From Gammaproteobacteria bacterium (GTDB lineage: Bacteria; Pseudomonadota; Gammaproteobacteria; Xanthomonadales; Xanthomonadaceae): a stretch of DNA of 21,492 nt. Position 1 is the first letter of the stretch; each line of letters opens with the position of its first letter. The translations under genes were made by a program, and so were the position numbers. The stretch is taken from assembly GCA_030431185.1 (NCBI GenBank), contig JAUIJO010000015.1, forward strand, positions 1-21,492, given 5' to 3'. The notes beneath the pieces were generated by a model. That model saw only the letters and a list, made by a program, of their open reading frames with translations. It was not told the DNA's origin and searched no databases. Below are positions 1 through 7,328 of this stretch, piece after piece.

Positions 1-387
1 CTGGTCTCGGTGTTGCTGGCGGTGGTGACCGGCAACCCGGCATGGGATGCCATCGGCACCATCGGCATCGGCGTGCTGCTGATCGTGATCGCGGTGCTGG
101 TGGCGGTGGAGGTCAAGGCGATGCTGATCGGCCAGAGCGTCGACCCCGAGCGCCAACGGCAGATCCGCGCCTACCTCGAGGGCCGTCCAGAGATCGAGCG
201 GCTCATCAGCCTGATCACCCTGCAACTGGGCAACGACGTGATGGTGTCGGTGCAGGCGCAGATGCGGGACGATATCGACACGCGGACCCTGGTCGAGCAG
301 ATCAACACCGTCGAACGCGGCATGAAGGCGGAGTTCCCGGATGTCCGCTGGAGTTTCTTCGAGCCCGACGTGAAGGCCGGGATCTGA
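1..387 (+). CDS. Cation diffusion facilitator transporter, C-terminal part (5' end outside window)
   Basis: The frame is open from the first base, so the true start lies upstream and only about the last 128 residues are visible. They begin with a hydrophobic helix (GIGVLLIVIAVLVAVEV), the last membrane segment. Then comes the junction MLIGQSVDPE, typical of CDF metal-ion/proton antiporters (usually '-LLIGE-A-P'). The remaining ~80 residues look like the cytoplasmic ferredoxin-like dimerisation domain, ending in FFEPD. CDF proteins export divalent metals such as Zn, Co, Fe or Mn. The metal-binding residues of the membrane domain are not in the window, so the substrate cannot be named. The gene converges on rlmJ with only 21 bp between the stop codons. 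Confidence 0.8.
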   Translation: MVSVLLAVVTGNPAWDAIGTIGIGVLLIVIAVLVAVEVKAMLIGQSVDPERQRQIRAYLEGRPEIERLISLITLQLGNDVMVSVQAQMRDDIDTRTLVEQINTVERGMKAEFPDVRWSFFEPDVKAGI

Positions 388-397
388 GCTGCCTTGC

Positions 398-418
398 GGT
401 GGGCTGCGTCAGCCCGCC
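398..418 (+). terminator. Hairpin between convergent CDF and rlmJ genes
   Basis: A nine-pair stem (one G-T pair) with loop CGT begins 11 bp after the CDF stop and runs into the 3' end of rlmJ. It has no T-tract in either direction, so it is only a possible transcription end. Confidence 0.35.
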
Positions 419-1266
419 GCTTTCAGCCACTCCACCCGCCAGGACGCACCGGCTTCCCCCAAGGCGAGGGCCAGCGGCTCCAGCGCGGTCTTCAGCGAGC
501 GATCGAGGTGCCAGGGCGGGTTGAGGACGAGCAGGCCACTGCCGTTCATGCGCAACGGCGAGTCGTCGGGATGCACCATCAGTTCGGCGACCAGCGATGA
601 CTTCGCCGGCAGGGTCGCCGCGCGGCGGAAGAACGGGTGCAGCGAGCGACGGCGCTTGATCGGATACCACAGCATGAAGACGCCCTGCGGCCAGCGTTCC
701 AGGGATTGGCGCAGGGCGCCGAGGGCGTGGTCGAACTCCTCGAGCTGGGCTTCGTAGGGCGGGTCGACCAGGACCAGCCCACGGGCGAAGCGGGTCTCGC
801 CGATGCGGGGCGGCAACAGCGCCTTGAGCGCGGCATAGCCATCCCGGGCGTGCACAGCCACGCGACGATCGTCGGCGAACGCGGCCTTCAGGGCGCGGGC
901 TTCCTCCGGCTGGAGCTCGCAGGCGGCGATCCGGTCCTGCTCGCGCAGGGCATGGGCGAGCAGCCAGGGGGAGCCCGGGTACGCATCGGCGCCATGGGCC
1001 ATGCGGCAGGCCTGCACGGCCTGCAGGTAGCGCTCGACCGGTTCGCATTGGCGGGCCGTCGCCAGCAGGCGCCCGATACCGCCATCCGCCTCTTCGGTGC
1101 GCCGGGCCTGCTCGGCGTCCAGTCGGTACAGGCCCCGGCCGGCGTGGGTGTCGATCGCGAACATCGGTGCCGGCTTGGCGGCCAGCGCATCGCACACCGC
1201 GAGAAGGGCGACATGCTTGATGACATCGGCGTGGTTGCCGGCGTGGAAGGCGTGGCGGTAGTTCAT
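409..1266 (-). CDS. rlmJ: 23S rRNA (adenine(2030)-N6)-methyltransferase
   Basis: 285 residues, close to E. coli RlmJ (280). It methylates N6 of A2030 in 23S rRNA using S-adenosylmethionine, before ribosome assembly is complete. The N-terminus MNYRHAFHAGNHADVIKH is the family signature and fixes the start at the ATG at 1266. The frame stays open upstream, but that part is low-complexity. The SAM-binding motif DTHAGRG is at residues 39-45 and the catalytic DPPY of N6-adenine methyltransferases at 168-171, in LVLVDPPYE. The gene is divergent from creB across a 133-bp gap and no clear Shine-Dalgarno is visible. Earlier annotations of this family as a competence protein (ComJ/YhiR) refer to the same protein. 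Confidence 0.95.
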   Translation of the reverse strand: MNYRHAFHAGNHADVIKHVALLAVCDALAAKPAPMFAIDTHAGRGLYRLDAEQARRTEEADGGIGRLLATARQCEPVERYLQAVQACRMAHGADAYPGSPWLLAHALREQDRIAACELQPEEARALKAAFADDRRVAVHARDGYAALKALLPPRIGETRFARGLVLVDPPYEAQLEEFDHALGALRQSLERWPQGVFMLWYPIKRRRSLHPFFRRAATLPAKSSLVAELMVHPDDSPLRMNGSGLLVLNPPWHLDRSLKTALEPLALALGEAGASWRVEWLKAAG

Positions 1267-1399
1267 CGGGAGCGGTTCGTCGGCAGGACGTCCATCGTAC
1301 GGGCTCCGGTGCCGCAAGTGTCGCCGCGGTCCGGTCCAGGGTGCAGGCCGTCCTCCGCGGCGGATATGCTGTACCCGCTTCCCATTCCCGAATGCCGCC

Positions 1400-2092
1400 A
1401 TGCCCCGGATCCTGCTGGTCGAGGACGAGACCGACATCGCCGACACCGTCCGCTACGCGCTGGAGACCGCGGGATTCGGCGTGGACCATGCCCCCACGGC
1501 CGGCGAGGCCGAGTCGCTGGCATCGGCGGGCCGGCACGAGCTCGCGATCCTCGATATCGGCCTGCCCGACATCGATGGGCTCGAACTGTGCCGGCGCCTG
1601 CGCCGCCATCGCGACCTGCCGGTGATCTTCCTCACCGCCCAGGCTGGCGAGATCGACCGCATCCTCGGGCTGGAGCTCGGCGCGGACGACTACGTGACCA
1701 AGCCGTTCTCGCCCCGCGAGCTGGTCGCGAGGGTGCGCGTGGTGCTGCGGCGCGGCCAGCGCCAGGCCGAACCGCCGAGCCGCGCCGGCGGTTTCGAGCA
1801 CGACCTTGCCGGTCGCCGCATCCGCTACCGCGGCCAGTTGCTCGACCTCACGCGCTACGAGTACGGGCTGTTGGCCGCGCTGCTGCAGCGTCCCGGGGCC
1901 GTGCTTTCGCGCGGCCAGCTGATGGACCGGGTCTGGGGCGACGCGCTGGAGAGCGGCGACCGCACCGTCGACACGCACGTCAAGACGCTGCGGGCCAAGC
2001 TCAGGAGCGCCGCCGGCGACGCGGAGCCCGACGCGATCCGCACGCATCGCGGGCTCGGCTACTCGCTCGACGTCGAAGCCGGGCCGGCCTGA
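1400..2092 (+). CDS. creB: Two-component response regulator CreB (OmpR/PhoB family)
   Basis: 230 residues. The receiver domain has acidic residues E8/D9, phospho-acceptor D52 (LDIGLPDIDG), T79 and K101 (YVTKPF). It is followed by an OmpR-type winged-helix domain with the usual recognition region (DRTVDTHVKTLRAKL). The sequence and the adjoining creC and creD identify it as CreB. In E. coli and Aeromonas, CreB binds TTCAC-N6-TTCAC 'cre-tags' and drives creD and metabolic or beta-lactam-response genes. An exact tag is present before creD here. The start is the ATG giving MPRILLVEDE; no good Shine-Dalgarno precedes it. creC begins 18 bp downstream. Confidence 0.92.
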   Translation: MPRILLVEDETDIADTVRYALETAGFGVDHAPTAGEAESLASAGRHELAILDIGLPDIDGLELCRRLRRHRDLPVIFLTAQAGEIDRILGLELGADDYVTKPFSPRELVARVRVVLRRGQRQAEPPSRAGGFEHDLAGRRIRYRGQLLDLTRYEYGLLAALLQRPGAVLSRGQLMDRVWGDALESGDRTVDTHVKTLRAKLRSAAGDAEPDAIRTHRGLGYSLDVEAGPA

Positions 2093-2110
2093 GCCCGGGG
2101 TGCGGATGCC

Positions 2111-3577
2111 ATGAAGATCGGCCTGCGGATTTTCCTGGGGTACTTCCTCATCGTCGCGGTCGCCGCCCTGCTGCTGGCACGCGTGTTCCTGGCCGAAGTG
2201 AAGCCGGGCGTCCGCCAGGCCATGGAAGACACGCTGGTCGACAGCGCCAACGTGCTGGCGGAGCTCGCCACCGACGATTTCCTCGCCGGCCGCATCGACA
2301 ACGGTCGTTTCGCGGGGCGTATCCGCGCGCTGGGGCGGCGCGACCTCGGGGCGGAGATATGGGGCTTCGACAAGCGCGCGACGCAGTACCGGGTCTACGT
2401 CACCGATGCGAGCGGCACCGTGGTGTTCGACAGCCAGGGTCGCGATGTCGGCAAGGACTACTCGCGCTGGAACGACGTATACCTGACCCTGCGGGGCCGG
2501 TACGGCGCGCGGTCCAGTCCGGAGACCCCGGGCGATCCCGCTTCGACGGTGATGCACGTGGCCGCGCCGATCCGCGACGACAGTGGCGCGATCGTCGGCG
2601 TGCTGACGGTCGCCAAGCCCAATCGCACCATCGAGCCCTTCATCGCGCGCAGCCAGCAGGTGGTGCTGCGCTGGGGCCTGCTGCTCTTGGGCGTGGCGCT
2701 GGCGGTGGGCATGTTCGCGGCCGGATGGCTGTCGCGGCAGCTGCAGGGCCTGCAACGCTACGCCAAGGCGGTGACCGACGGGGAGCGCGCCACGCCGCCG
2801 CGCGCGAGCGGCGAGTTCCAGGCGCTCGGCGAGGCGCTGGAGACGATGCGTGGCAGGCTCGAGGGCAAGCAGTACGTCGAGCAGTACGTGCACGCCCTCA
2901 CCCATGAGATGAAAAGTCCCCTGGCGGCCATCCGGGGAAGTGCCGAGCTGTTGGAGGAGGGGACGTCTGGGAGGGCGCCCGACGGGGTGCCGATGAGCGA
3001 CGCGGACCGCCATCGTTTCGCCGCCCGCATCCGCCGCCAGAGCGAACGCCTGGCCCTGATGATCGACAAACTGCTGGCCCTGGCGGCGGTCGAGCATCGC
3101 CAGCAGCTCGACGCGCCCCGGCCGTTGGACGCGGGCGACCTCCTCGATGAGGCCCTGGAGGCGGCCCGCCCGGGGCTCGACCTGGCCGGGGTCGAATGCC
3201 GCGCCGAGCGGCCCGTCCCCGCCTTGACGGTGCGCGGCGACGCCTTCCTGCTTCGCCAGGCCCTGGTCAACCTGATGGAGAATGCCGCCGACTTCGCACC
3301 CCGCGGCAGTGGTGTCGGACTGAAGGCCTTCGTGGAAGGCGCTACGTGTGTCTTCGAAGTCAGCGATCGCGGACCCGGCATCCCGGGCTACGCGCTGGAA
3401 CGCGTGTTCGAGCGCTTCTACTCGCTGGCCCGCCCCGACGGCGGCAGTCGCAGCAGCGGGCTGGGACTTTGCTTCGTCGCCGAAGTCGCGGCGCTGCATG
3501 GCGGGGGCGTGGCATTGTCCAATCGTGAAGGCGGCGGCGCCGTGGCCCATCTGCGGGTACCCCTGTCGGCGCGTTGA
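2111..3577 (+). CDS. creC: Sensor histidine kinase CreC
   Basis: 488 residues (E. coli CreC 474). Membrane segments lie at about 11-29 and 184-206 and flank a periplasmic sensor domain of ~150 residues. A HAMP-like linker (SRQLQGLQRYAKAV) follows. The dimerisation/phosphoacceptor helix carries H265 in HALTHEMKSPL. The ATPase domain has the N box (NLMENAADFAP), the G1 box (DRGPGIPG) and the G2 box (SSGLGLCFV). It should autophosphorylate at H265 and pass the phosphate to CreB D52. The signal sensed is not known with certainty in any species; carbon or fermentation state and PBP4/peptidoglycan status have been proposed. creD follows after a 112-bp gap with its own regulatory site. Confidence 0.92.
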   Translation: MKIGLRIFLGYFLIVAVAALLLARVFLAEVKPGVRQAMEDTLVDSANVLAELATDDFLAGRIDNGRFAGRIRALGRRDLGAEIWGFDKRATQYRVYVTDASGTVVFDSQGRDVGKDYSRWNDVYLTLRGRYGARSSPETPGDPASTVMHVAAPIRDDSGAIVGVLTVAKPNRTIEPFIARSQQVVLRWGLLLLGVALAVGMFAAGWLSRQLQGLQRYAKAVTDGERATPPRASGEFQALGEALETMRGRLEGKQYVEQYVHALTHEMKSPLAAIRGSAELLEEGTSGRAPDGVPMSDADRHRFAARIRRQSERLALMIDKLLALAAVEHRQQLDAPRPLDAGDLLDEALEAARPGLDLAGVECRAERPVPALTVRGDAFLLRQALVNLMENAADFAPRGSGVGLKAFVEGATCVFEVSDRGPGIPGYALERVFERFYSLARPDGGSRSSGLGLCFVAEVAALHGGGVALSNREGGGAVAHLRVPLSAR

Positions 3578-3607
3578 CGGGGCTCGCCATCCGGGCCAGG
3601 CGTTCGC

Positions 3608-3623
3608 TTCACGTCCACTTCAC
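3608..3623 (+). promoter_or_regulatory. cre-tag: CreB binding site upstream of creD
   Basis: TTCAC at 3608-3612, six bases (GTCCAC), then TTCAC at 3619-3623. This is an exact match to the TTCAC-N6-TTCAC operator bound by CreB (BlrA in Aeromonas). It lies 31 bp after creC and 66 bp before the creD ATG, in the only sizeable gap of the operon. I saw no second tandem TTCAC pair in the window. A clear -10 element could not be assigned. Confidence 0.85.
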
Positions 3624-3689
3624 CGGCCCGCCTCCGGCGCCACGCATCGCGCCGCCATGCTGCCCCCGTCGCAACAACGGGAGGACGAC

Positions 3690-5066
3690 ATGCGCTTGTG
3701 GATGAAGATTCTGCTGGTGGCGGGCATGACGCTCGCCATCCTGGTGCCCTTGACGATGATCCGTGGCGTGATCCAGGAGCGCCAGATGTACCGCGTGCAG
3801 GCCGTGCAGGAGGTAGAGCGCAGCTACGCCGGTGCACAAGCGTTCTCCGGCCCCGTGCTGGTGGTGCCCTATACCGACACGGTCTGGGTGGACGAGAAGG
3901 GCGAGGACGGTGCCACGCGCCGGGTCGAACGCGAGCAGGCGCGTCGTTGGCTGTTCTTCCCCGAGACCCTCGAGGTGGGGGGGCCGATGCGGCCCGACAC
4001 CCGTCGCCTGGGCCTGCACGAAGTACGCGTCTACGAATGGGACGGGGTGGCGAAGGCGCGCTTCCGGGCGGCGATCCCCGCCACCGACACCGACGTGCGG
4101 CGCCGGATCGGGCGACCCTGGATCGACTACGGTTTCGCCGACGTGCGCGGCCTGCTGGAGCCGCCGGTGCTTCGCGTCGATGGCCGCACGCTCGCGGTCG
4201 AGGACGGCCTGGGCGGCGACGACGGCACCGGCGTACATGCCCGCCTGCCGGTGCCGGCACCCGGCAGCACGCTGTCGCTCGACACGCGCCTCGATTTCAC
4301 CCTGGGGGGCACCGAATCGCTGTCGCTTGTGCCGCTGGGCAGCCAGAACACATTCGCCGTGGCGTCGAGCTGGCCGCATCCCCGTTTCAGCGGCAGTTTC
4401 CTGCCGCGCACCCGCGACATCGGCGCCAGCGGTTTCGACGCGCGCTGGCAGGTCGCCTCGGTGGCCACCAATGCGCAGCGCCAGTACCGCGAGGGCCGGC
4501 GCCTGCCGGGCAGCATCGGCACGGGCAGCGGCCCAGATCCCGCCGAGGCCCACCGGCGCGGCCCGCTGGACGCGGTCGAGGTCGCGCTGGTCGAGCCGGT
4601 GAACGTGTATTCGCAGGCGGACCGGGCCAGCAAGTACGGCCTGCTGTTCGTCCTGCTGACCTTCGTGGGCTTCTTCATCTTCGAACTGGTCAAGCAACTG
4701 CGCATCCACCCGATCCAGTACGGACTGGTCGGCCTGGCCCTGGCGATCTTCTTCCTGCTCCTGGTCAGCCTGAGCGAGCACATCGACTTCGCCTGGGCCT
4801 ACCTCGTCGCGAGCGTGGCCTGCATCGGCCTGGTGGGTTTCTACCTGGTCGCTGTATTGCGAAGCGCGCTGCGTGGCTGGGGTTTCGCGGCCATGCTGGC
4901 GACCCTGTACGCCGCCCTCTACGGCTTGCTGGTCTCGGAGGACAATGCGCTGGTCCTCGGCGCGGGCCTGCTGTTCGTGATCCTCGCCGGCCTGATGGCG
5001 ATCACCCGCAAGGTGGACTGGTACCAGCTCGCGAGCAGCGGCGCGCCGACGCTGCCGCGCGGCTGA
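3690..5066 (+). CDS. creD: Inner membrane protein CreD
   Basis: 458 residues (E. coli CreD 450). One N-terminal membrane segment (about 6-27) is followed by a large periplasmic domain starting with the conserved GPVLVVPY. Five hydrophobic helices follow at about 314-331, 342-361, 367-390, 397-414 and 420-438. CreD is the main target of CreBC. In Aeromonas and Stenotrophomonas it has been linked to envelope integrity and beta-lactam response, but its biochemical activity is unknown. The start was chosen by GGGAGG five bases before the ATG; the frame is open further upstream, but that part overlaps creC. The cre-tag in front implies transcription separate from creBC or boosted relative to it. 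CCCGT/ACGGG (3665-3681) could form a small hairpin covering part of the ribosome site. Confidence 0.92.
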   Translation: MRLWMKILLVAGMTLAILVPLTMIRGVIQERQMYRVQAVQEVERSYAGAQAFSGPVLVVPYTDTVWVDEKGEDGATRRVEREQARRWLFFPETLEVGGPMRPDTRRLGLHEVRVYEWDGVAKARFRAAIPATDTDVRRRIGRPWIDYGFADVRGLLEPPVLRVDGRTLAVEDGLGGDDGTGVHARLPVPAPGSTLSLDTRLDFTLGGTESLSLVPLGSQNTFAVASSWPHPRFSGSFLPRTRDIGASGFDARWQVASVATNAQRQYREGRRLPGSIGTGSGPDPAEAHRRGPLDAVEVALVEPVNVYSQADRASKYGLLFVLLTFVGFFIFELVKQLRIHPIQYGLVGLALAIFFLLLVSLSEHIDFAWAYLVASVACIGLVGFYLVAVLRSALRGWGFAAMLATLYAALYGLLVSEDNALVLGAGLLFVILAGLMAITRKVDWYQLASSGAPTLPRG

Positions 5067-5105
5067 CGCGGCCGGCCGCTTCCGGGTTGGAGCGTCCACG
5101 CGCTC

Positions 5106-5138
5106 CCCCCGGATCGCCGGGCCCGATCCTGCCGGGGG
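5106..5138 (+). terminator. Hairpin after creD
   Basis: CCCCC-GGATCG pairs with CGATCC and, after a four-base bulge, GGGGG, with a seven-base loop. It lies 40 bp beyond the creD stop and 66 bp before the next gene. There is no T-tract, so termination activity is uncertain. Confidence 0.35.
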
Positions 5139-5192
5139 CATGACCGGTCGCGTCGGGCGTCCCAACGGTTCCGTGACGGGTCTCACAGACCC

Positions 5193-5198
5193 TAGAAT
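5193..5198 (+). promoter_or_regulatory. -10 element placing the start of transcription at the ATG (possible leaderless gene)
   Basis: TAGAAT (5 of 6 to TATAAT) ends six bases before the ATG at 5205. Transcription starting the usual ~7 bases downstream would begin at the start codon itself. No Shine-Dalgarno precedes the ATG, which fits a leaderless message. The -35 is poor. Confidence 0.4.
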
Positions 5199-5204
5199 CC
5201 TTTC

Positions 5205-5816
5205 ATGAACACGGCAACCCGCACGATCGAGACCCGCACGCTATCCGGGACGGCGATCCAGGCCCACGTCGTCGACCTGGCCCGCTTGCGGATCGAGGTG
5301 TTCCGCGGCTGGCCCTACCTCTACCAGGGCGACGCCCGCTACGAGGCGAACTACCTCAAGGTCTACCTGCAATCGGCCCACAGCATCGTGGTGCTCGCCA
5401 CGGAGGGCGACAAGGTGGTGGGCGCGTCGACCGGCCTGCCGCTGGAGGATGAAAGCGAGGCCTTCCGGAAGCCCTTCGAAGACAGCTCCATTTCGCCTGC
5501 GGAGGTGTTCTATTTCGGTGAGTCGGTGCTGTTGCCACCCTATCGTGGACGCGGACTCGGGCACCGTTTCTTCGACGCCCGCGAGGCTCATGCCCGCTCG
5601 CTCGGCGGGCTCCGCTGGACGGCGTTCTGCGCGGTGCAGCGCGATGGCGACGATCCCAGGCGTCCTCCCTTCCACCGTGGGCACGAGGACTTCTGGCGCA
5701 AGCGGGGCTATTCGCCGCGGCCGGACCTGAGCGTGCGCCTGCCGTGGAACGAGGTCGACGTCGGCGAGATGGACCACGTGCTGACCTACTGGATGCGGCC
5801 GCTGGAGCGGGTGTGA
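5205..5816 (+). CDS. GNAT family N-acetyltransferase
   Basis: 203 residues with one acetyltransferase fold. The acetyl-CoA pyrophosphate loop is YRGRGLG (residues 113-119), after the beta-strand EVFYFGESVLL. This is the R/Q-x-x-G-x-G motif A of GNAT enzymes. The substrate cannot be read from sequence. The stop codon overlaps the start of the downstream nitrilase-family gene (TGATG), so the two are cotranscribed and probably translationally coupled. Proteins joining a GNAT domain to a carbon-nitrogen hydrolase domain in one chain are known in other bacteria, which suggests the two work on one pathway. Transcription may be leaderless. Confidence 0.85.
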   Translation: MNTATRTIETRTLSGTAIQAHVVDLARLRIEVFRGWPYLYQGDARYEANYLKVYLQSAHSIVVLATEGDKVVGASTGLPLEDESEAFRKPFEDSSISPAEVFYFGESVLLPPYRGRGLGHRFFDAREAHARSLGGLRWTAFCAVQRDGDDPRRPPFHRGHEDFWRKRGYSPRPDLSVRLPWNEVDVGEMDHVLTYWMRPLERV

Positions 5817-6739
5817 TGCCGACCGCGTCGACCACCGGCCCGCTGCGGGTCGCGGCGGCGAAATACGTCGTCGAGCCGCGCGCGCGGGGTTTCGATTTCG
5901 ATGCGTTCGCGCGCAAGCAGGCCGACTGGCTTGACGAGGCCCGCGGGGCGGGCGCGCGGTGGGCGGTGCTGCCCGAATACCTGTCGCTGGAACTGGCCGC
6001 GGCGCATCCCGTGGCCGTGCATGCCGACCTGCTGGCCTCGCTGCGGGCCTTGCAGGCGCATCACGACGACTGGCGCGCGCTGTACGCGGGCCTGGCGCGA
6101 TCGACCGGCATGCACGTCACCGCAGGGAGCTTCCTGCTCGAGGTGGAAGCGGGGCGGTGGCGGAACCGCAGCTATCATTTCGCCCCCGACGGCGGCTGTG
6201 CATGGCAGGACAAACTGCACCTCACCGGATTCGAGAAGCGCACCGGGGTGATCGACCCGGGCGACGCGTTGAAAGTGTTCGACGGGGCCGCGGGACGCTT
6301 TGGCATCGCGGTCTGCTACGACAGTGAGTTTCCCTTGCCGGTCCGCGCCCAGTGCGAGGCAGGGGCGCGGGTCATCGCCGTGCCCAGTTGCACCGATACC
6401 GAGGCGGGAGCCACGCGGGTGCGCGTGGGTTGCATGGCGCGCGCACTGGAGAACCGCTGTTTCGTGGTGCAGTCCGTCACCGCGGGCCAGGCGCCCTGGA
6501 GCCCGGCACTGGACGCGAACACGGGGGAGGCCACGATCCACTGCCCGATGGACGTGGGCCTGCCGCCCGACGGCGTGTTGGCGCGGACCCATGGGGAGCA
6601 GCGATGGGCCATCGCCGACCTGGACTTCGCGCAGCTCGATGCCAGCCGGGCCGATGCGCAGGTCGCCAACGACCTGGACTGGCCGGCCCAGTCACGTCCT
6701 GCGGTGCTGCGAGCGCGGCTCGAGGGCGCCGGCCGCTGA
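5816..6739 (+). CDS. Carbon-nitrogen hydrolase (nitrilase superfamily)
   Basis: 307 residues. The catalytic Glu-Lys-Cys triad of the superfamily is complete: E54 in VLPEYLSLE, K133 in WQDKLHLTGFEK and C167 in FGIAVCYDSEFP. The enzyme should hydrolyse a non-peptide C-N bond, an amide rather than a nitrile in most such branches, through a cysteine thioester. The start is the ATG overlapping the GNAT stop, with GGAG eight bases upstream; upstream in-frame codons lie inside the GNAT gene. The substrate is unknown. It ends 12 bp from the convergent PAP2 gene, with no obvious terminator between. Confidence 0.88.
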   Translation: MPTASTTGPLRVAAAKYVVEPRARGFDFDAFARKQADWLDEARGAGARWAVLPEYLSLELAAAHPVAVHADLLASLRALQAHHDDWRALYAGLARSTGMHVTAGSFLLEVEAGRWRNRSYHFAPDGGCAWQDKLHLTGFEKRTGVIDPGDALKVFDGAAGRFGIAVCYDSEFPLPVRAQCEAGARVIAVPSCTDTEAGATRVRVGCMARALENRCFVVQSVTAGQAPWSPALDANTGEATIHCPMDVGLPPDGVLARTHGEQRWAIADLDFAQLDASRADAQVANDLDWPAQSRPAVLRARLEGAGR

Positions 6740-6751
6740 CTCCGACCGGTC

Positions 6752-7318
6752 TCAGGCCAGCAGCGAGACGCCCGGGACCAGCCACAACGAGAAGGCCGCC
6801 AGGCCGATGCCGATGGCCGTCGCCGCCAGTACGTCGCTCGGCCAGTGCAGGCCCAGTACCACGCGCGAGAGGGCCACGCTCAGGGTGAAGGGCAACAGCA
6901 GCCAGGCGAGGCCGGGGTAGTGCGCGGTCGCGACCAGGCTGAAGGCGACCGCGTGCAGGGTGTGGCCGGAGGGGAAGCTGAACTCGTCCAACGGCGCCAC
7001 CAGCGCGTGGATGCGGCGATCGGTGGCGAACGGACGGGGACGCCGCGTCCAGCGCTTGAGCCCCTTGTACAGGGTCAATGCAATGACGCCGGTCGCGGCC
7101 ATGTGGACCGATGCCGCCAGGCCGGCCATGCCATCGAACACGATGAGCGCGGCCATCAGCAGGTACCAGAACACGCCATCGCCCAGGCGGCTGATGGTGG
7201 CGAAGAAGCGACAGGGCCAGGATCGCCTCTCGCCCCACTGGTTGGCGCGCAGGCACCATCCCGAATCGCCCAGGCTGGCGCCGTCGATCAATCGTTTGTG
7301 CAGGGGCAGGCGTTGCAT
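6752..7318 (-). CDS. PAP2-family (type 2 phosphatidic acid phosphatase-like) membrane phosphatase
   Basis: 188 residues. All three motifs of the acid phosphatase/PAP2 family are present: K88-x6-R95-P96, P116-S-G-H119, and S151-R-x5-H158-x3-D162. H158 is expected to be the nucleophile and H119 the acid. Hydrophobic segments at about 50-85, 120-150 and 165-187 indicate an integral membrane protein. Substrates in the family include phosphatidic acid, undecaprenyl pyrophosphate and phosphatidylglycerol phosphate, and the sequence does not decide between them. The ATG at 7318 has AGGAG six bases upstream, overlapping the stop of the glycosyltransferase gene ten bp before. The two genes therefore form one unit, and a lipid-linked substrate common to both is likely. 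Confidence 0.88.
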   Translation of the reverse strand: MQRLPLHKRLIDGASLGDSGWCLRANQWGERRSWPCRFFATISRLGDGVFWYLLMAALIVFDGMAGLAASVHMAATGVIALTLYKGLKRWTRRPRPFATDRRIHALVAPLDEFSFPSGHTLHAVAFSLVATAHYPGLAWLLLPFTLSVALSRVVLGLHWPSDVLAATAIGIGLAAFSLWLVPGVSLLA

Positions 7319-7328
7319 CGCGGTCTCC

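Noticed and set aside
637..2907. 756-codon plus-strand open frame over rlmJ, creB and creC
   Set aside because: It overlaps genuine genes in another frame, and its residues are low-complexity Arg/Ala/Gly/Pro.
302..3550. Very long minus-strand open frame (1082 codons) across rlmJ and creBC
   Set aside because: It is antisense to well-recognised genes, arginine/glutamine/histidine-rich and without any recognisable domain. It is a by-product of high third-position GC.
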